Shown: in pieces, positions 25,523-34,603 of the stretch
Layout: each line of letters starts with the position of its first letter
Position numbering within the stretch: position 1 is the stretch's first letter
Assembly (NCBI GenBank): GCA_963766175.1
Contig: CAVXZE010000016.1
Coordinates: 434,001 to 498,000, forward strand
DNA from: CAVXZE01 sp963766175
GTDB taxonomy: Bacteria > Myxococcota_A > UBA9160 > UBA6930
DNA length: 64,000 nucleotides
Direction: 5' to 3'
Made by a program: the position numbers and the translations under genes
The notes under the pieces: model-generated
Databases searched by the model: none
What the model was told of the DNA's origin: nothing
The model's input: the letters and a program-made list of their open reading frames with translations, nothing else

Positions 25523-26625
25523 TGCACTTCCTCAATCGGATCTTCGCCATCGCCGCCAAGGAGGTGGTCCAACTCCGACGCGATCGCCTGACCCTCGGGA
25601 TGGTGGTCGGCATTCCGGCGCTGCAGCTGGTTCTCTTCGGCTATGCCATCAACACCGATGTCCGCCACCTGAAAGCGGCGGTGGCCGACCAGGCCGGGAC
25701 GCGGATGTCGCGCGAGTTGGTGGCGGCGGTGGAGGCGTCCCAGGTGGCGGACATCGTGGCCAAGGCCCACACGGCCACTGAGCTCGAGTCGTTGCTCAGG
25801 GAGGGGCGGATCTCGGTGGGGATCTTGATCCCACCCGACTTCGAGCGCCGTCTCATCGGCTCGGATCGTCCGACCGCCCAACTCCTGGTGGACGCCACCG
25901 ACCCCACCGTACTCGCGACCGCTCGGGGACTTCAGTCGCTCAGCCTCGCCGACCCTCTGCGTCGCCCAGCGGTGTCGACCCCACCGCTCACCTTCGAGGT
26001 TCGCGGTTACTACAACCCCGAGCGACGATCCGAGGTCCAGATCGTCCCCGGTCTGATCGGCGTGATCCTCACCCTCACCATGTCCCTCTTCACCGCCATC
26101 GCCATCGTCCGCGAACGCGAGAGCGGCACTCTCGAGTTCCTCATCAACACGCCGGTTCGACGCTCGGAGCTCATGATCGGCAAGATCATCCCGTACATCG
26201 TCATCGGTCTGGTCCAGGTGACGATCGTCCTCGGGCTCGGGGTCGCCCTCTTCGGGGTTCCCGTCCGCGGCTCGCTGGTGGATCTCTATCTGGCCTCGGC
26301 CTTCTTCATCGCCGCCACCCTCGCCCTCGGCCTGCTCATCTCCACCGCCGCCAGGTCGCAGTTCCAGTCCATGCAGATGATCATGTTCTTCTTCTTGCCC
26401 AACATCCTGCTGTCGGGCTTCATGTTCCCCTTCGAGGGCATGCCTCGCGCGGCGCAGGTCCTGGCGGAATTCCTGCCCCTCACCCACTTCGTCCGGATGG
26501 TCCGCGGGATCATCCTGCGCGGTGCCGATCTCGCCGAGGTGAGCCACGAGATCTGGCCGCTTCTCGCCTTTTTCGGCATCACACTCACCGCAGCGATCAT
26601 GAGGTTCCAGAAGCGGCTGGATTGA
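25522..26625 (+). CDS. ABC-2 type transporter permease
   Basis: A 367-residue permease of the YhhJ/YbhR class: one N-terminal helix (about residues 22-44), a periplasmic domain of about 130 residues, then five helices from about residue 175, starting around LIGVILTLTMSLFTAIAIVRERE, a coupling-helix motif in this class. The ATG shares a base with the ATPase stop (TGATG). With the HlyD adaptor it forms a tripartite exporter. Only one permease is present, so it probably works as a homodimer. Cargo unknown. Confidence 0.9.
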   Translation: MHFLNRIFAIAAKEVVQLRRDRLTLGMVVGIPALQLVLFGYAINTDVRHLKAAVADQAGTRMSRELVAAVEASQVADIVAKAHTATELESLLREGRISVGILIPPDFERRLIGSDRPTAQLLVDATDPTVLATARGLQSLSLADPLRRPAVSTPPLTFEVRGYYNPERRSEVQIVPGLIGVILTLTMSLFTAIAIVRERESGTLEFLINTPVRRSELMIGKIIPYIVIGLVQVTIVLGLGVALFGVPVRGSLVDLYLASAFFIAATLALGLLISTAARSQFQSMQMIMFFFLPNILLSGFMFPFEGMPRAAQVLAEFLPLTHFVRMVRGIILRGADLAEVSHEIWPLLAFFGITLTAAIMRFQKRLD

Positions 26626-26798
26626 ACCCCACCCGGCGAATGCCCGAGGCCGCCACGGGACAGCTGGGTGGCTCCGAGTCCTCCGGCGCGGGTCGACCGC
26701 AATTCGGCCGACACAAACGCCTCTTCGTTGCCACATCGCTATAGGGCAGGGCGTGGTTGAGCCCAGGCCTCGTCTACCCGACCGGAGGGGCCTCGTTG

Positions 26799-27245
26799 AT
26801 GCACCGAATCGCTGCCGCTGCGCTGAGCGTCGCCGCTGTACTCTCGATGCTGTCTCTCGCCGCGCCTTCCCACGCCACGGTCGTGGTGAGTGGCCCCAAC
26901 GATGGGAGCGCCTTCTTCCCCCTCTTCCAGCCCACAGGCGAGTTCGACGAGCGGGGTCTTTCCGGCTTCGAGTTCTTGATCTCGTCGACGACCGGCCAGT
27001 TCGACTCGAACGATCAGTAATTGATCCAGGGCGAGGAGACCAACGAGTTCCAGGCGATCGGCAACGACCTCGGCACGGTGGGGAACCTCTCGGGTGTGCC
27101 CTTCGACTTCTCCATTCAACACAACCTGGCCGGCGGCCGGGACTTCACCTTCTCGCTGACCAATACGTTGACGTCCGAGGTGAGCGTCCTGTGCTGGGGA
27201 CAGAACTGCGCGCCGGGCTCGCCCTTCCTCTCGGTGCCGGTTTGA
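26799..27245 (+). pseudogene. Secreted protein gene interrupted by an in-frame TAA
   Basis: A strong ribosome site (GGAGGGG, 26783-26789) precedes an ATG and a clear signal peptide (MHRIAAAALSVAAVLSMLSL ... SHA). After 73 codons a TAA (27018-27020) stops translation, but the same frame continues in coding style for another 74 codons to a TGA at 27243-27245. The second part has GVPFDFSIQHNLAGGRDFTF, a beta-rich look like choice-of-anchor or PEP-CTERM secreted proteins. No sorting tail is present, so the 3' end may also be lost. A short secreted peptide made from the first half is the alternative. Confidence 0.6.
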
Positions 27246-27355
27246 GCGGGGAACCGACGACTGCCTCTCGCTGCTCGGACGCACCAGCAGACGCTACACT
27301 CCGTGTCTACGCCGATCGGCGCGGGCGCCCAGGCCCGAGGCGCTGGAGAGCCGCC

Positions 27356-28618
27356 ATGTCTCAGTCGAAGCCGACCACGAACGAGTCCCGCCCGCAGCCC
27401 GTCCCCGGCTGGTACGGCGCCGTCTTCGAAGAGGGGATGCAGGCCGAAGATCCCTACACCGGGTTTCGCGAGCTGCGCGAGACCCAGCCCGTCAACCTCA
27501 CGCCCGACGGGACCTGGCGTCTCTCTCGCTACGACGACATCCGGCGCCTGCTGCGCGAGGTCCCAACCGGCGTGCGCCGAACCAACGGGCTGCTGCCCGG
27601 TCAGACGGAAGAGGTCCCGGGTTCTGGGCTCTTCATGCTCCTCCAGGATCCGCCGACCCACACGCGCCTGCGAAAGCTCGTCTCGAAGGCGTTTACGCCT
27701 CGCGCGATCGAGTCGTGGCGCCCTCGCGTCCAGAGCATCACGAACGAGCTGCTCGACCGGGTCGCCGAGAAGGGCTCGATGGACCTGGTCGCCGACCTCG
27801 CCCTGCCCGTACCCGCCACCCTGATCTGCGAGCTGCTGGGCATCCCCGCCGAGGACCAGGGCCGTTTCACGCGGTGGACCGCGGATGCCACCCACGGTCT
27901 CCTCACGCTCCGGGGGCTGGGCGACGAGGAGATGCAAGCGCGCGTGGCCGAGGCCGGCATGTCGCTCGTCGCGTACTTCAGCGACCTCATCGAAGGGAGG
28001 CGGGGCAACCCGGGCGACGACCTCCTCAGCGCACTGATCTCCGCCGAAGAGGAGGGAGAGAAGCTGAGCCCCCTCGAGCTCATGTCACAGTCGATCGGTC
28101 TGCTGATCGCCGGCTTCGAGACGACGATCGGCCTGATCGGCAACGGCCTCACCACGCTGATCCGGCACCCCGCGGAGCTCGAGAAGCTGCGCGCCGAACC
28201 CGACCTCATCGTGAGCGCCGTCGAGGAGTGCCTGCGCTACTCCGGCCCCATCCTCGTCACCGTAAGGGTCCTTCACGAAGACTCGCAGTTCGGTGATTAC
28301 GTCATCCCGATCGACACCGAGATCGTTGCGCTCCTCGCCGCCGGCAACCGCGACCCGGATCACTTCGAGAATCCCGAGCGATTCGACGTCACGCGCTACG
28401 CCGAAGGCAAGAACGCGGCGCCCCACCTCTCGTTCGGCGGCGGCGCGCACCTCTGTCTGGGTGCCCACCTGGCGCGACTCGAGACGCAGGTCGCCATTGG
28501 GACGCTGGTGCGACGCTTCGACGGGCTGACGCTGCAGAGCGAGTCGACGGAGTGGGGTCGGTCGCTGTTCCGGGTGCCGGGACGCATTCCGGTGCGATTT
28601 AGGGAGATGCGGGGATAG
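27356..28618 (+). CDS. Cytochrome P450
   Basis: A 420-residue soluble bacterial P450. The I-helix oxygen-activation motif is AGFETT, the K-helix ExxR is in EECLRYS, and the heme-binding loop is FGGGAHLCLGAHLAR with the axial cysteine. It hydroxylates an unknown substrate using electrons from a ferredoxin or flavodoxin pair, not encoded nearby. ATG 27356 with GGAGAG nine bases upstream. The frame is open for about 600 bases upstream, but that overlaps the broken secreted gene. No operon partner is evident; the next gene is on the other strand. Confidence 0.95.
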   Translation: MSQSKPTTNESRPQPVPGWYGAVFEEGMQAEDPYTGFRELRETQPVNLTPDGTWRLSRYDDIRRLLREVPTGVRRTNGLLPGQTEEVPGSGLFMLLQDPPTHTRLRKLVSKAFTPRAIESWRPRVQSITNELLDRVAEKGSMDLVADLALPVPATLICELLGIPAEDQGRFTRWTADATHGLLTLRGLGDEEMQARVAEAGMSLVAYFSDLIEGRRGNPGDDLLSALISAEEEGEKLSPLELMSQSIGLLIAGFETTIGLIGNGLTTLIRHPAELEKLRAEPDLIVSAVEECLRYSGPILVTVRVLHEDSQFGDYVIPIDTEIVALLAAGNRDPDHFENPERFDVTRYAEGKNAAPHLSFGGGAHLCLGAHLARLETQVAIGTLVRRFDGLTLQSESTEWGRSLFRVPGRIPVRFREMRG

Positions 28619-28726
28619 AGGGTCTCCTCCCGCCGCGCCGGAGAGGCGGCGTCTGGATCTCCCGAACCCTTGACCGGCAAGGCGCCGGATGCTCGCGCCG
28701 TTGGCGGGCGCTATCGCGGTTCTTTC

Positions 28727-29608
28727 TCAGAGGATGCGTTTTCCCAGCGCCGATACCGCCAGCTCGATGGCCATGGCCGCGGTCTGGTTCTGCTGGTCCA
28801 CGATGGGGTTGATCTCGACGATGTCCATCGAACCCAGCGTCCCGGAATCCGCCACGATCTCCATCAGCAGGTGCGCTTCGCGGTAGGTCAGGCCGCCCGC
28901 TACCGGGGTGCCCACCCCGGGCGCCACGCTCGGGTCGAGGCAGTCCATGTCCAGGCTCAGGTGAAGCCTCTCGAGATGGCTCAGGCGCGAAAGAGCGTCG
29001 AGCGCCGTCTCATTGATGCCGCGCTCGTCGATGTCGCGCATGGTAAAGACGGTGATGCCGCTCTGCTTGAGGACGCCCCGCTCCTTGTCGTCGAGCTGTC
29101 GCACGCCGAGTAAGACCACGTCCTTTGGTTTGACCTTGGCGCCGCGGCGTCCCAGATCGACCAACCCTTTGCTGCCGCGGCCGAGCAGCACCGCCAACGG
29201 CATGCCGTGAACGTTCCCGCTCTTGGAGGTACGCGGCGTATTGTAGTCTCCGTGTGCGTCCACCCATAGCAGACCGGCAGGTGAATCGTGGGTGACGCCG
29301 CCTACCGTGCCGATGGCAATGGAATGGTCGCCGCCGAGAAGGATCGGCAGCGCGCCGGCGCGGATCGCTTCACGCGCAGCCTGATAGGCCGCTTCGCAGG
29401 CATCAGCGATGGCGGGTACCAACCGGCTCCTGGGCACCGCGTCGCGAACTTTCACCTCGATGTTGCCTTTATCTTCGATGCGGTATCCGAGCGACCGCAG
29501 TCGCGACGAGAGGCCGGCACACCGCACCGCGCTCGGCCCCATGTCCACGCCGCGTTGCGACTGTCCGAGGTCCATGGGGACGCCGATGATGCGTACCGGC
29601 CGTTTCAC
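28727..29608 (-). CDS. rocF: Arginase
   Basis: A 293-residue manganese ureohydrolase that splits L-arginine into ornithine and urea. Metal ligands are in the three standard blocks: GGDHSIAIG, DAHGDYNTP and SLDMDCLDPSVAPGVGTP. The family opening MDLGQSQRGVDMGP (about residue 12) separates arginase from agmatinase. GTG start at 29608, overlapping the upstream stop as GTGA (29605-29608). The partner upstream converts ornithine to proline, so the pair forms a complete short pathway. Confidence 0.95.
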   Translation of the reverse strand: MKRPVRIIGVPMDLGQSQRGVDMGPSAVRCAGLSSRLRSLGYRIEDKGNIEVKVRDAVPRSRLVPAIADACEAAYQAAREAIRAGALPILLGGDHSIAIGTVGGVTHDSPAGLLWVDAHGDYNTPRTSKSGNVHGMPLAVLLGRGSKGLVDLGRRGAKVKPKDVVLLGVRQLDDKERGVLKQSGITVFTMRDIDERGINETALDALSRLSHLERLHLSLDMDCLDPSVAPGVGTPVAGGLTYREAHLLMEIVADSGTLGSMDIVEINPIVDQQNQTAAMAIELAVSALGKRIL

Positions 29609-30732
29609 GGTCCGTCCTTCAAAGGTGCGTGCGGGCTCGGGCGACCCAGGTTGTTCCACAGGTTGATCATGAAGTCCTGTACGTTGGTGAGGATGGCCGT
29701 CGCCTGGCCCGAGCCGCGATTGGCGAGCTTGTCGGCGCTGAACTCGGACATGTCGACCACATAGAAGTAGACGGGCCGAACCGCGCCGACATCGGAGACC
29801 AGATAGCTCGGCGTCATGTTGCCGAAGGCGATGGTATGAAGTTGGGTTGCCAGAGCGACCACCGTGGTGGCCTTCCGGGCGTGTACCCTCATGGCGTCCT
29901 GAGCGTCGTAGGCATCGGCGATGACCTCGGGCAGCGGCCCGTCATCGCGGATCGAGCCGGCCAATACGTAAGGCACGCCCTGTTTCTCGCAGGCGTAGAT
30001 GATGCCGTCGGTGATGCCCAGCTCGTTGATGGCGGCCTGGATCGAACCGACCTCGCGAACCGCGTTTAGCACGTGCAGATGGTTGTAGTGGCCGAGCGGT
30101 TGATGCTCCTGCGTGTAGATATCCTGGCCGAGACCGGTACGGAAGTGCGCCGCTTCCAGATCGTGCGTGGCCAAGGCGTTGCCCGCCAACAGCGCCTGAC
30201 AGAAGCCGTTCTCGATGAGACCCTGCATGGCGTCGCGACTATCCTTGTCAAAAGCCACCGCCGGGCCGAGAACCCAGACGATGTAGCCGTGGTCGCGCTC
30301 GAAGCGCAGCAACTCGTAGAGCCGGTCGTAACTGCGAGAGAACGGGGTCTCGCGGGTGCCGCGGGTACGAAAGGCGAACTTGTCGGCCATCGCCGCGTCG
30401 CTCGCCAGAAAACCGGTCGAATGAACCAGCACGCCATCTTCACCGTTCTCACCCCTGCCTACGACCACCGGGTCGCCCTTCTTCAGGCGGCGCGCCTCGA
30501 TAACCTCGACCGACCGGCCGCGCAACACCAGAACGCAATCCATCCGGTTCTCGCGTGCCAGGATCCAGTCACCGCCGCCTAGGTGGAGGTACTCGGGATG
30601 GTTGGAGGTACCGTGAAAGTCGTGGGGCGCGACGCCGTCTCGCGGCGCCTGCTGCACGCGTGCCGCCGGCGCGGTGGCGAACTCGAGCGAGGTGAAGTCG
30701 GGCGGCGTGTAGTCGGGCAGGCGGAAGCTCAC
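29605..30732 (-). CDS. Ornithine cyclodeaminase, TIGR00300/LOR-SDH-like type
   Basis: A 375-residue protein of the TIGR00300 family (LOR/SDH-related), not the mu-crystallin type. Members with known activity are ornithine cyclodeaminases, converting ornithine to proline and ammonia; the same domain is the C-terminal part of cyanobacterial AgrE/ArgZ-type proteins. Visible are an N-terminal LHLGGGDWILARENRMDCVLV region and a C-terminal Rossmann-like part with GFCQALLAGNALATHDLE and HYNHLHVLNAV. GTG 30732 has an ideal AGGAGG ten bases upstream. Its stop overlaps the arginase start, so arginine-to-proline enzymes are coupled. Function from family membership and context. Confidence 0.85.
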   Translation of the reverse strand: MSFRLPDYTPPDFTSLEFATAPAARVQQAPRDGVAPHDFHGTSNHPEYLHLGGGDWILARENRMDCVLVLRGRSVEVIEARRLKKGDPVVVGRGENGEDGVLVHSTGFLASDAAMADKFAFRTRGTRETPFSRSYDRLYELLRFERDHGYIVWVLGPAVAFDKDSRDAMQGLIENGFCQALLAGNALATHDLEAAHFRTGLGQDIYTQEHQPLGHYNHLHVLNAVREVGSIQAAINELGITDGIIYACEKQGVPYVLAGSIRDDGPLPEVIADAYDAQDAMRVHARKATTVVALATQLHTIAFGNMTPSYLVSDVGAVRPVYFYVVDMSEFSADKLANRGSGQATAILTNVQDFMINLWNNLGRPSPHAPLKDGP

Positions 30733-31045
30733 GGATTTCGTTCCTCCTGATCTCCCATGGTTCGATTGGTGGGGGTAAGCATCATCGGCGGGCCCGCACG
30801 TCCGATAATGGGGGAACCGCAAACTCCCGCGGGGAAGTGAGCACAAGGAATCGGTTCCTCCATGTCATGGCCGATTCCCCCGGAGCTCTACCGTCTCAGT
30901 TTCGCGCAAGCGGGGACTCGCCGCTCGCGCTCTGCGTGGCAATCTTCGCGGGAGCGGTTCACACTTCGGTGGTCCGGAACCAGGGACCAGAGCTGAGGCG
31001 GCGCTTCGGCGAGGAGTGCGTCCGCGACACGCAAGAGATTCCGCG

Positions 31046-31636
31046 TTGGATCTCGATCTGGTCGAGTGGCCCGAGGACGTCACCGTGAAGCAGCTCGAGG
31101 CGCTGGTGCAATCGTTGCAGCCGCTGTCGACCGGCGCCTATGAGCGGCCCGGGAGTCTACCCCGCCTGCTGCAACGAACTGCGTTTGACGACGCCAGGGC
31201 GACGGCACGGCTGCGGCGCAGACGGGAGCTGGTGAAGGGGATCCGGGGCTCTACGCGTATGCCTTCCGCAGGAACCTGGCCACGCCCAATTCGGTCCAGG
31301 CGAGCGTGCTGGACGCGGTCCAGCGGGCCGGACCGCTGACTCCCAGACAGATCTAAGAAGAGACCGGGCTTCTGAACAAGCAGATCATGCCGGCCCTTCA
31401 CCGGCTCCAGACCGCCTGGCTGGTGTACGAGGACCAGGTGGACGATGGCTGGGACAGGGCGTCGTGGGCAGGGGCGGGTGGCGTACCGACGATCCTGGCA
31501 AGCGGCTGAGTCCCCCGGCGAAGTGGCCGAACTCGTCGCGGTCGAGGTGTTCTCGGCCGTCTCGATCGATCCCGCGTTGATGGAGATGACCGGCGATCCG
31601 CCTGACCGCGCAGCGCCGGTTCTGGGGGCGCGGTGA
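31046..31636 (+). pseudogene. Decayed AlkZ-related (winged-helix DNA-binding) protein gene
   Basis: Three frames are needed to read this gene. Frame 2 gives LVEWPEDVTVKQLEALV and AYERPGSLPRLLQRTAF up to about 31235. Frame 1 continues with AYAFRRNLATPNSVQ and, across an in-frame TAA (31354-31356), ETGLLNKQIMPALHRLQ and AWLVYEDQVDDGWDR. After about 31450 the sequence degrades further. These segments match AlkZ-related proteins, distant relatives of the AlkZ/YcaQ glycosylases. Frameshift plus nonsense mutation make it non-functional. The 310 bases between here and the ornithine cyclodeaminase start contain that gene's promoter region and perhaps the eroded N-terminus; nothing else is clear. Confidence 0.65.
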
Positions 31637-31691
31637 CGGTCCATGGCCTGCGTGCTAGCGTTCTCGCCTCGTTGGGCTAGAAGGAGACCGG

Positions 31692-31919
31692 GTGTCGCGA
31701 GACGATCTGATCCAGGCGACCGGCAGCGTCGACAAGGTGCTCGGCGGTGGCCGCTACCAGATCACCCTTGAGTCGGGGCAGACGGTCACCGCGCAGCTGT
31801 CGGGCCGGATGCGCCGTTTCCGGATCCGTGTGATTCCCGGAGACAAGGTGCAGGTGGGCCTCTCTCCCTATGATCCCACCCACGGATTCATCACTTTTCG
31901 GCTTCGCGAGAGCGACTAG
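31692..31919 (+). CDS. infA: Translation initiation factor IF-1
   Basis: A 75-residue S1/OB-fold protein spanning the whole of IF-1. Conserved pieces are DLIQATGSVDKVL, the LSGRMRRFRIRVIPGDKV core and SPYDPTHGFITFR. IF-1 binds the ribosomal A site with IF-2 and IF-3 during initiation. GTG start with AAGGAG at 31680-31685. It is not in a ribosomal-protein cluster; the next gene starts 8 bases later. Confidence 0.95.
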   Translation: MSRDDLIQATGSVDKVLGGGRYQITLESGQTVTAQLSGRMRRFRIRVIPGDKVQVGLSPYDPTHGFITFRLRESD

Positions 31920-31927
31920 GGCGGGCG

Positions 31928-32587
31928 GTGCCCTTTCACAGCGGCCTCGGTATTCGCCTCCGGCTCCACGCCACCCACTTCGTGGACAAGCTGCGCATGC
32001 GCGTCGTCGCCCGATTGCATCCCGGGCTCGAGATCGATCCGGCGACCAGCCCCAACTTCTGGATGGCCAGCTTCAACATGGCGCCGGGAGCCCGGCTGCG
32101 GCTCGGTCCCGGAGTCATCGCGGATCGGAGGCGCGGCGGGGTGAATTTCTTGTTGGAGGAGGACGCTGTCATCGAGATCGAGGAGGGGACCTGGCTGCGC
32201 ACGGAGATCGGCCCGGTCGTCCTGGCCGCCTACGCCGGAGCCCGGATGCACATCGGCCCCGACACCCTGTTGAACGGTTGCCATCTGAGCGCCAAGGTCG
32301 ATGTCTCCCTGGGGCGCCGGGTCTGGATCGGTCCCGGATCCCGCGTCTTCGACTCCGACCAGCACGACCTCGACGCCGATCATCCCGAGGTCCGGGATCC
32401 GGTGCGGATCGACGATCACGCCTGGGTCGCCTCGGACGTGACGGTTCTGCGAGGAGTCAGGATCGGCGCCCACAGCGTGATCGGGGCTCGCTCGCTGGTG
32501 ACCCGCGACATTCCCGAGCACACGCTCGCTTACGGGATTCCGGCCCGCCCCCACGGCGAGGTCGGTGACCGGACCCACACGGGCTGA
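31928..32587 (+). CDS. Acyltransferase with left-handed beta-helix (hexapeptide repeats)
   Basis: A 219-residue protein of the maltose/galactoside acetyltransferase superfamily. Hexapeptide-like turns are visible from about residue 50 to 195 (GPGVIADR, GPDTLLNG, GRRVWIGPGSRV, VTVLRGVRIGAHSVIG). The catalytic histidine is likely in DSDQHDLD, equivalent to the H of xenobiotic/sugar acetyltransferases, and the C-terminal YGIPARP is the usual end motif. Acceptor unknown, probably a sugar in envelope glycans. GTG start, 8 bases after infA. Confidence 0.85.
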   Translation: MPFHSGLGIRLRLHATHFVDKLRMRVVARLHPGLEIDPATSPNFWMASFNMAPGARLRLGPGVIADRRRGGVNFLLEEDAVIEIEEGTWLRTEIGPVVLAAYAGARMHIGPDTLLNGCHLSAKVDVSLGRRVWIGPGSRVFDSDQHDLDADHPEVRDPVRIDDHAWVASDVTVLRGVRIGAHSVIGARSLVTRDIPEHTLAYGIPARPHGEVGDRTHTG

Positions 32588-32621
32588 GGGTGGCTGAGCG
32601 CAATCCTGTTAGATTGGTGAG

Positions 32622-33545
32622 ATGGCACTGAGAATCGCGCTCTTCGGACAGGCGGCTTTCGGCAAGGAGGTACTCGAGCGGCTGGTGGGGGCAGGGCACC
32701 AGATCGTCGGTGTCTACGCGCCGCCCGAGGGCGGCCGACCCGATCCCCTGGCCGAGGAAGCGGAGACGCGCGGACTTCCCCTCTTTCGCTACAGCCGGAT
32801 GCGGCGAAAGGGCCGGGCAATCCCGGAGCTGGTAGAAGAGCACGCGGCACTGGGGGCGGAGCTGAACGTGCTGGCCTACGTCACCATGATCCTTCCCCCC
32901 GAGGTGGTCGACGCACCCCGCCACGGTTCGCTCTGCTTCCATCCTTCGCTGCTTCCCCGCTTCCGCGGGGGAGCGGCGATTCCGTGGCAGATCATCCTCG
33001 GTGAGAAGGAGTCGGGGGTGACCGTGTTCCGGCCCGACGAGGGGGTCGACACCGGGCCGATCGTGGTCCAGAAGGGCGGGGTCGAGATCGGGCCTACCGC
33101 CACCGCAGCCACCTTGTACTACCAGGATCTCTATCCGCTCGGCGTCGAGGCGCTCTGTGAGGCGGTCGAGCTGGTAGCCCGGGGCGAGGCGAATCCGCGC
33201 GCTCAGGACGAGTCGCAGGCCACCTTTCAGGGCCTGGTGGACGACGCGGCGGCGCGCATCGACTGGTCTCGGCCCTGCGAGGAGCTCGACCACCTGATCC
33301 GGGGCTGCGATCCCCAGCCCGGCGCCTCTGCCCGACGCGAAGCCGCGACGGTTCGGTGCTTCGACGCCTTTCGGCTGGAGGGGGCGGCGGACGTTCCCGC
33401 CGGGACGATCGTCGCCATCGAGGAAGGGCGTCTGGTGATCGCCGCCGAGGGGGGGCGCCTCTCCGTGGGGCGGGTGCGGATCGGAGACGGCAAGAAGATC
33501 CCGGCTGGTGAGGCCGGTCTCGCGGTCGGTGAACGCCTCGGCTGA
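32622..33545 (+). CDS. Formyltransferase-family protein (second Fmt-like paralogue)
   Basis: A 307-residue protein with an N-terminal formyl-transferase domain (ALFGQAAFGKEVLERL; CFHPSLLPRFRGGAAIPWQI with the active-site His; DEGVDTGPI) and a C-terminal OB-like domain. It differs from the Fmt at 13.5-14.4 kb: the GQAAFG opening and HPSLLPR form resemble the hydrolase part of 10-formyl-THF dehydrogenase or ArnA-like sugar formyltransferases. It may release formate from 10-formyl-THF or formylate another amine; the substrate is not shown. ATG 32622. It is followed one base later by the zincin-like gene. Confidence 0.85.
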   Translation: MALRIALFGQAAFGKEVLERLVGAGHQIVGVYAPPEGGRPDPLAEEAETRGLPLFRYSRMRRKGRAIPELVEEHAALGAELNVLAYVTMILPPEVVDAPRHGSLCFHPSLLPRFRGGAAIPWQIILGEKESGVTVFRPDEGVDTGPIVVQKGGVEIGPTATAATLYYQDLYPLGVEALCEAVELVARGEANPRAQDESQATFQGLVDDAAARIDWSRPCEELDHLIRGCDPQPGASARREAATVRCFDAFRLEGAADVPAGTIVAIEEGRLVIAAEGGRLSVGRVRIGDGKKIPAGEAGLAVGERLG

Positions 33546-33546
33546 A

Positions 33547-34377
33547 ATGGTGGCGGCAGACACGACGCCGATCCGCAGCCGGCTGTGCCGCGCCGAGGCG
33601 CTCCTCGCGCAGGTGGGTGAGGCAGCGCCCCCGCTTCTGGACGACAACGCGGCTCTCCGCGGGGAGGCGCAGCGGCTGCGTTCCTCGGTGGAGGCGGTGG
33701 CTGGGCGCTCCTACGGGCGGCTGCCCCACGTCGCCTATCGGAGGGGGCTCGAGGCCCGGCTGATGGGCCCGTGGAGCCAGTACCTGACGCTGGGGATCGG
33801 TCTCAGCCGGGCGGTGCGGATGACGTCCTGGAAGGCGTCGCGCCCGGCGATTCCCACCATCCTCGCTCACGAGCTTGCCCATCGCTTCGGCTTCGACGAG
33901 TCCCTCACCACGCTACGCGGCCTCGAGGTGAGCGCTCGTCTCGCAGAGCAGGGCGATCCCATGCACGAGGTCTCGGCCCGCCTCGAGCTCGCCCGCCTGC
34001 TGCTCGGCGCCGCCATGGGCGATGCGCTCCGGGCCGGCACAGGCGGGGAGATCGACGCCTTCTTCGAGGCTCGCGCTGATCAGCCGGCGGTCGCGAGGCC
34101 GCGCCAGCAGTGGCGGCGGGTGAAGGGCCGTCGGCTACCGGACTGGTCGCTGACGGTCTACGCCGAGATCCCCTGTGCCTCGATCGAGGCCGCACGGCAG
34201 CTGGGAAGGTCCGCGTCCAGCTACCTGGCCTTGCCGTATTTTCCCCTCGACTCCTTCCAGGCACTGGCCTGCGCGATCTACACGGCTGCAGATTCCCTCA
34301 CGCGTCGCCGCCGGCAGACAGTCCCCCTGGGGGCCACGCTTCGTCTGTGGTGCTTGGCGGATCCGACCGAAGCTTGA
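33547..34377 (+). CDS. Zincin-like protein with HELAH motif (DUF3810-like)
   Basis: A 276-residue protein with a metalloprotease HExxH motif (PTILAHELAHRFGFDES, about residue 107) followed about 20 residues later by GLEVSARLAE, which could give the third ligand. The gene order of motifs resembles DUF3810-type zinc-dependent peptidases, but the family's usual N-terminal membrane helices are not obvious. An unusual tryptophan/arginine-rich segment follows near residue 185. ATG 33547 begins one base after the formyltransferase stop, so the two are probably co-translated. Function unproven. Confidence 0.6.
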   Translation: MVAADTTPIRSRLCRAEALLAQVGEAAPPLLDDNAALRGEAQRLRSSVEAVAGRSYGRLPHVAYRRGLEARLMGPWSQYLTLGIGLSRAVRMTSWKASRPAIPTILAHELAHRFGFDESLTTLRGLEVSARLAEQGDPMHEVSARLELARLLLGAAMGDALRAGTGGEIDAFFEARADQPAVARPRQQWRRVKGRRLPDWSLTVYAEIPCASIEAARQLGRSASSYLALPYFPLDSFQALACAIYTAADSLTRRRRQTVPLGATLRLWCLADPTEA

Positions 34378-34603
34378 CCGGGCGCGCACCGCGACTAGCT
34401 TTGCGCGCTACTCTGGAGGGGCCGAGCGCCCGATAGGGAAGATCGGGTGCTGCCAGCTCCTCTGATTTTCCCCTTCGTCATCGCTCGATTTCGCCCGCGG
34501 ATCGCGGATCGCCGCCGGATGGCTGGTGGGCTGCACCTCGTGGAAAACCCAGGACGATCGGACTCGCCGGACGCGAGCGCCGGCACCAACAGACGTGACC
34601 GCC

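Noticed and set aside
27018..27020. In-frame stop as recoding (selenocysteine or pyrrolysine)
   Set aside because: The codon is TAA, which is not used for either, and no recoding stem-loop was seen.
31870..32568. Arginine-rich frame overlapping infA and the acyltransferase
   Set aside because: Out-of-frame shadow; the true frames show IF-1 and hexapeptide motifs.
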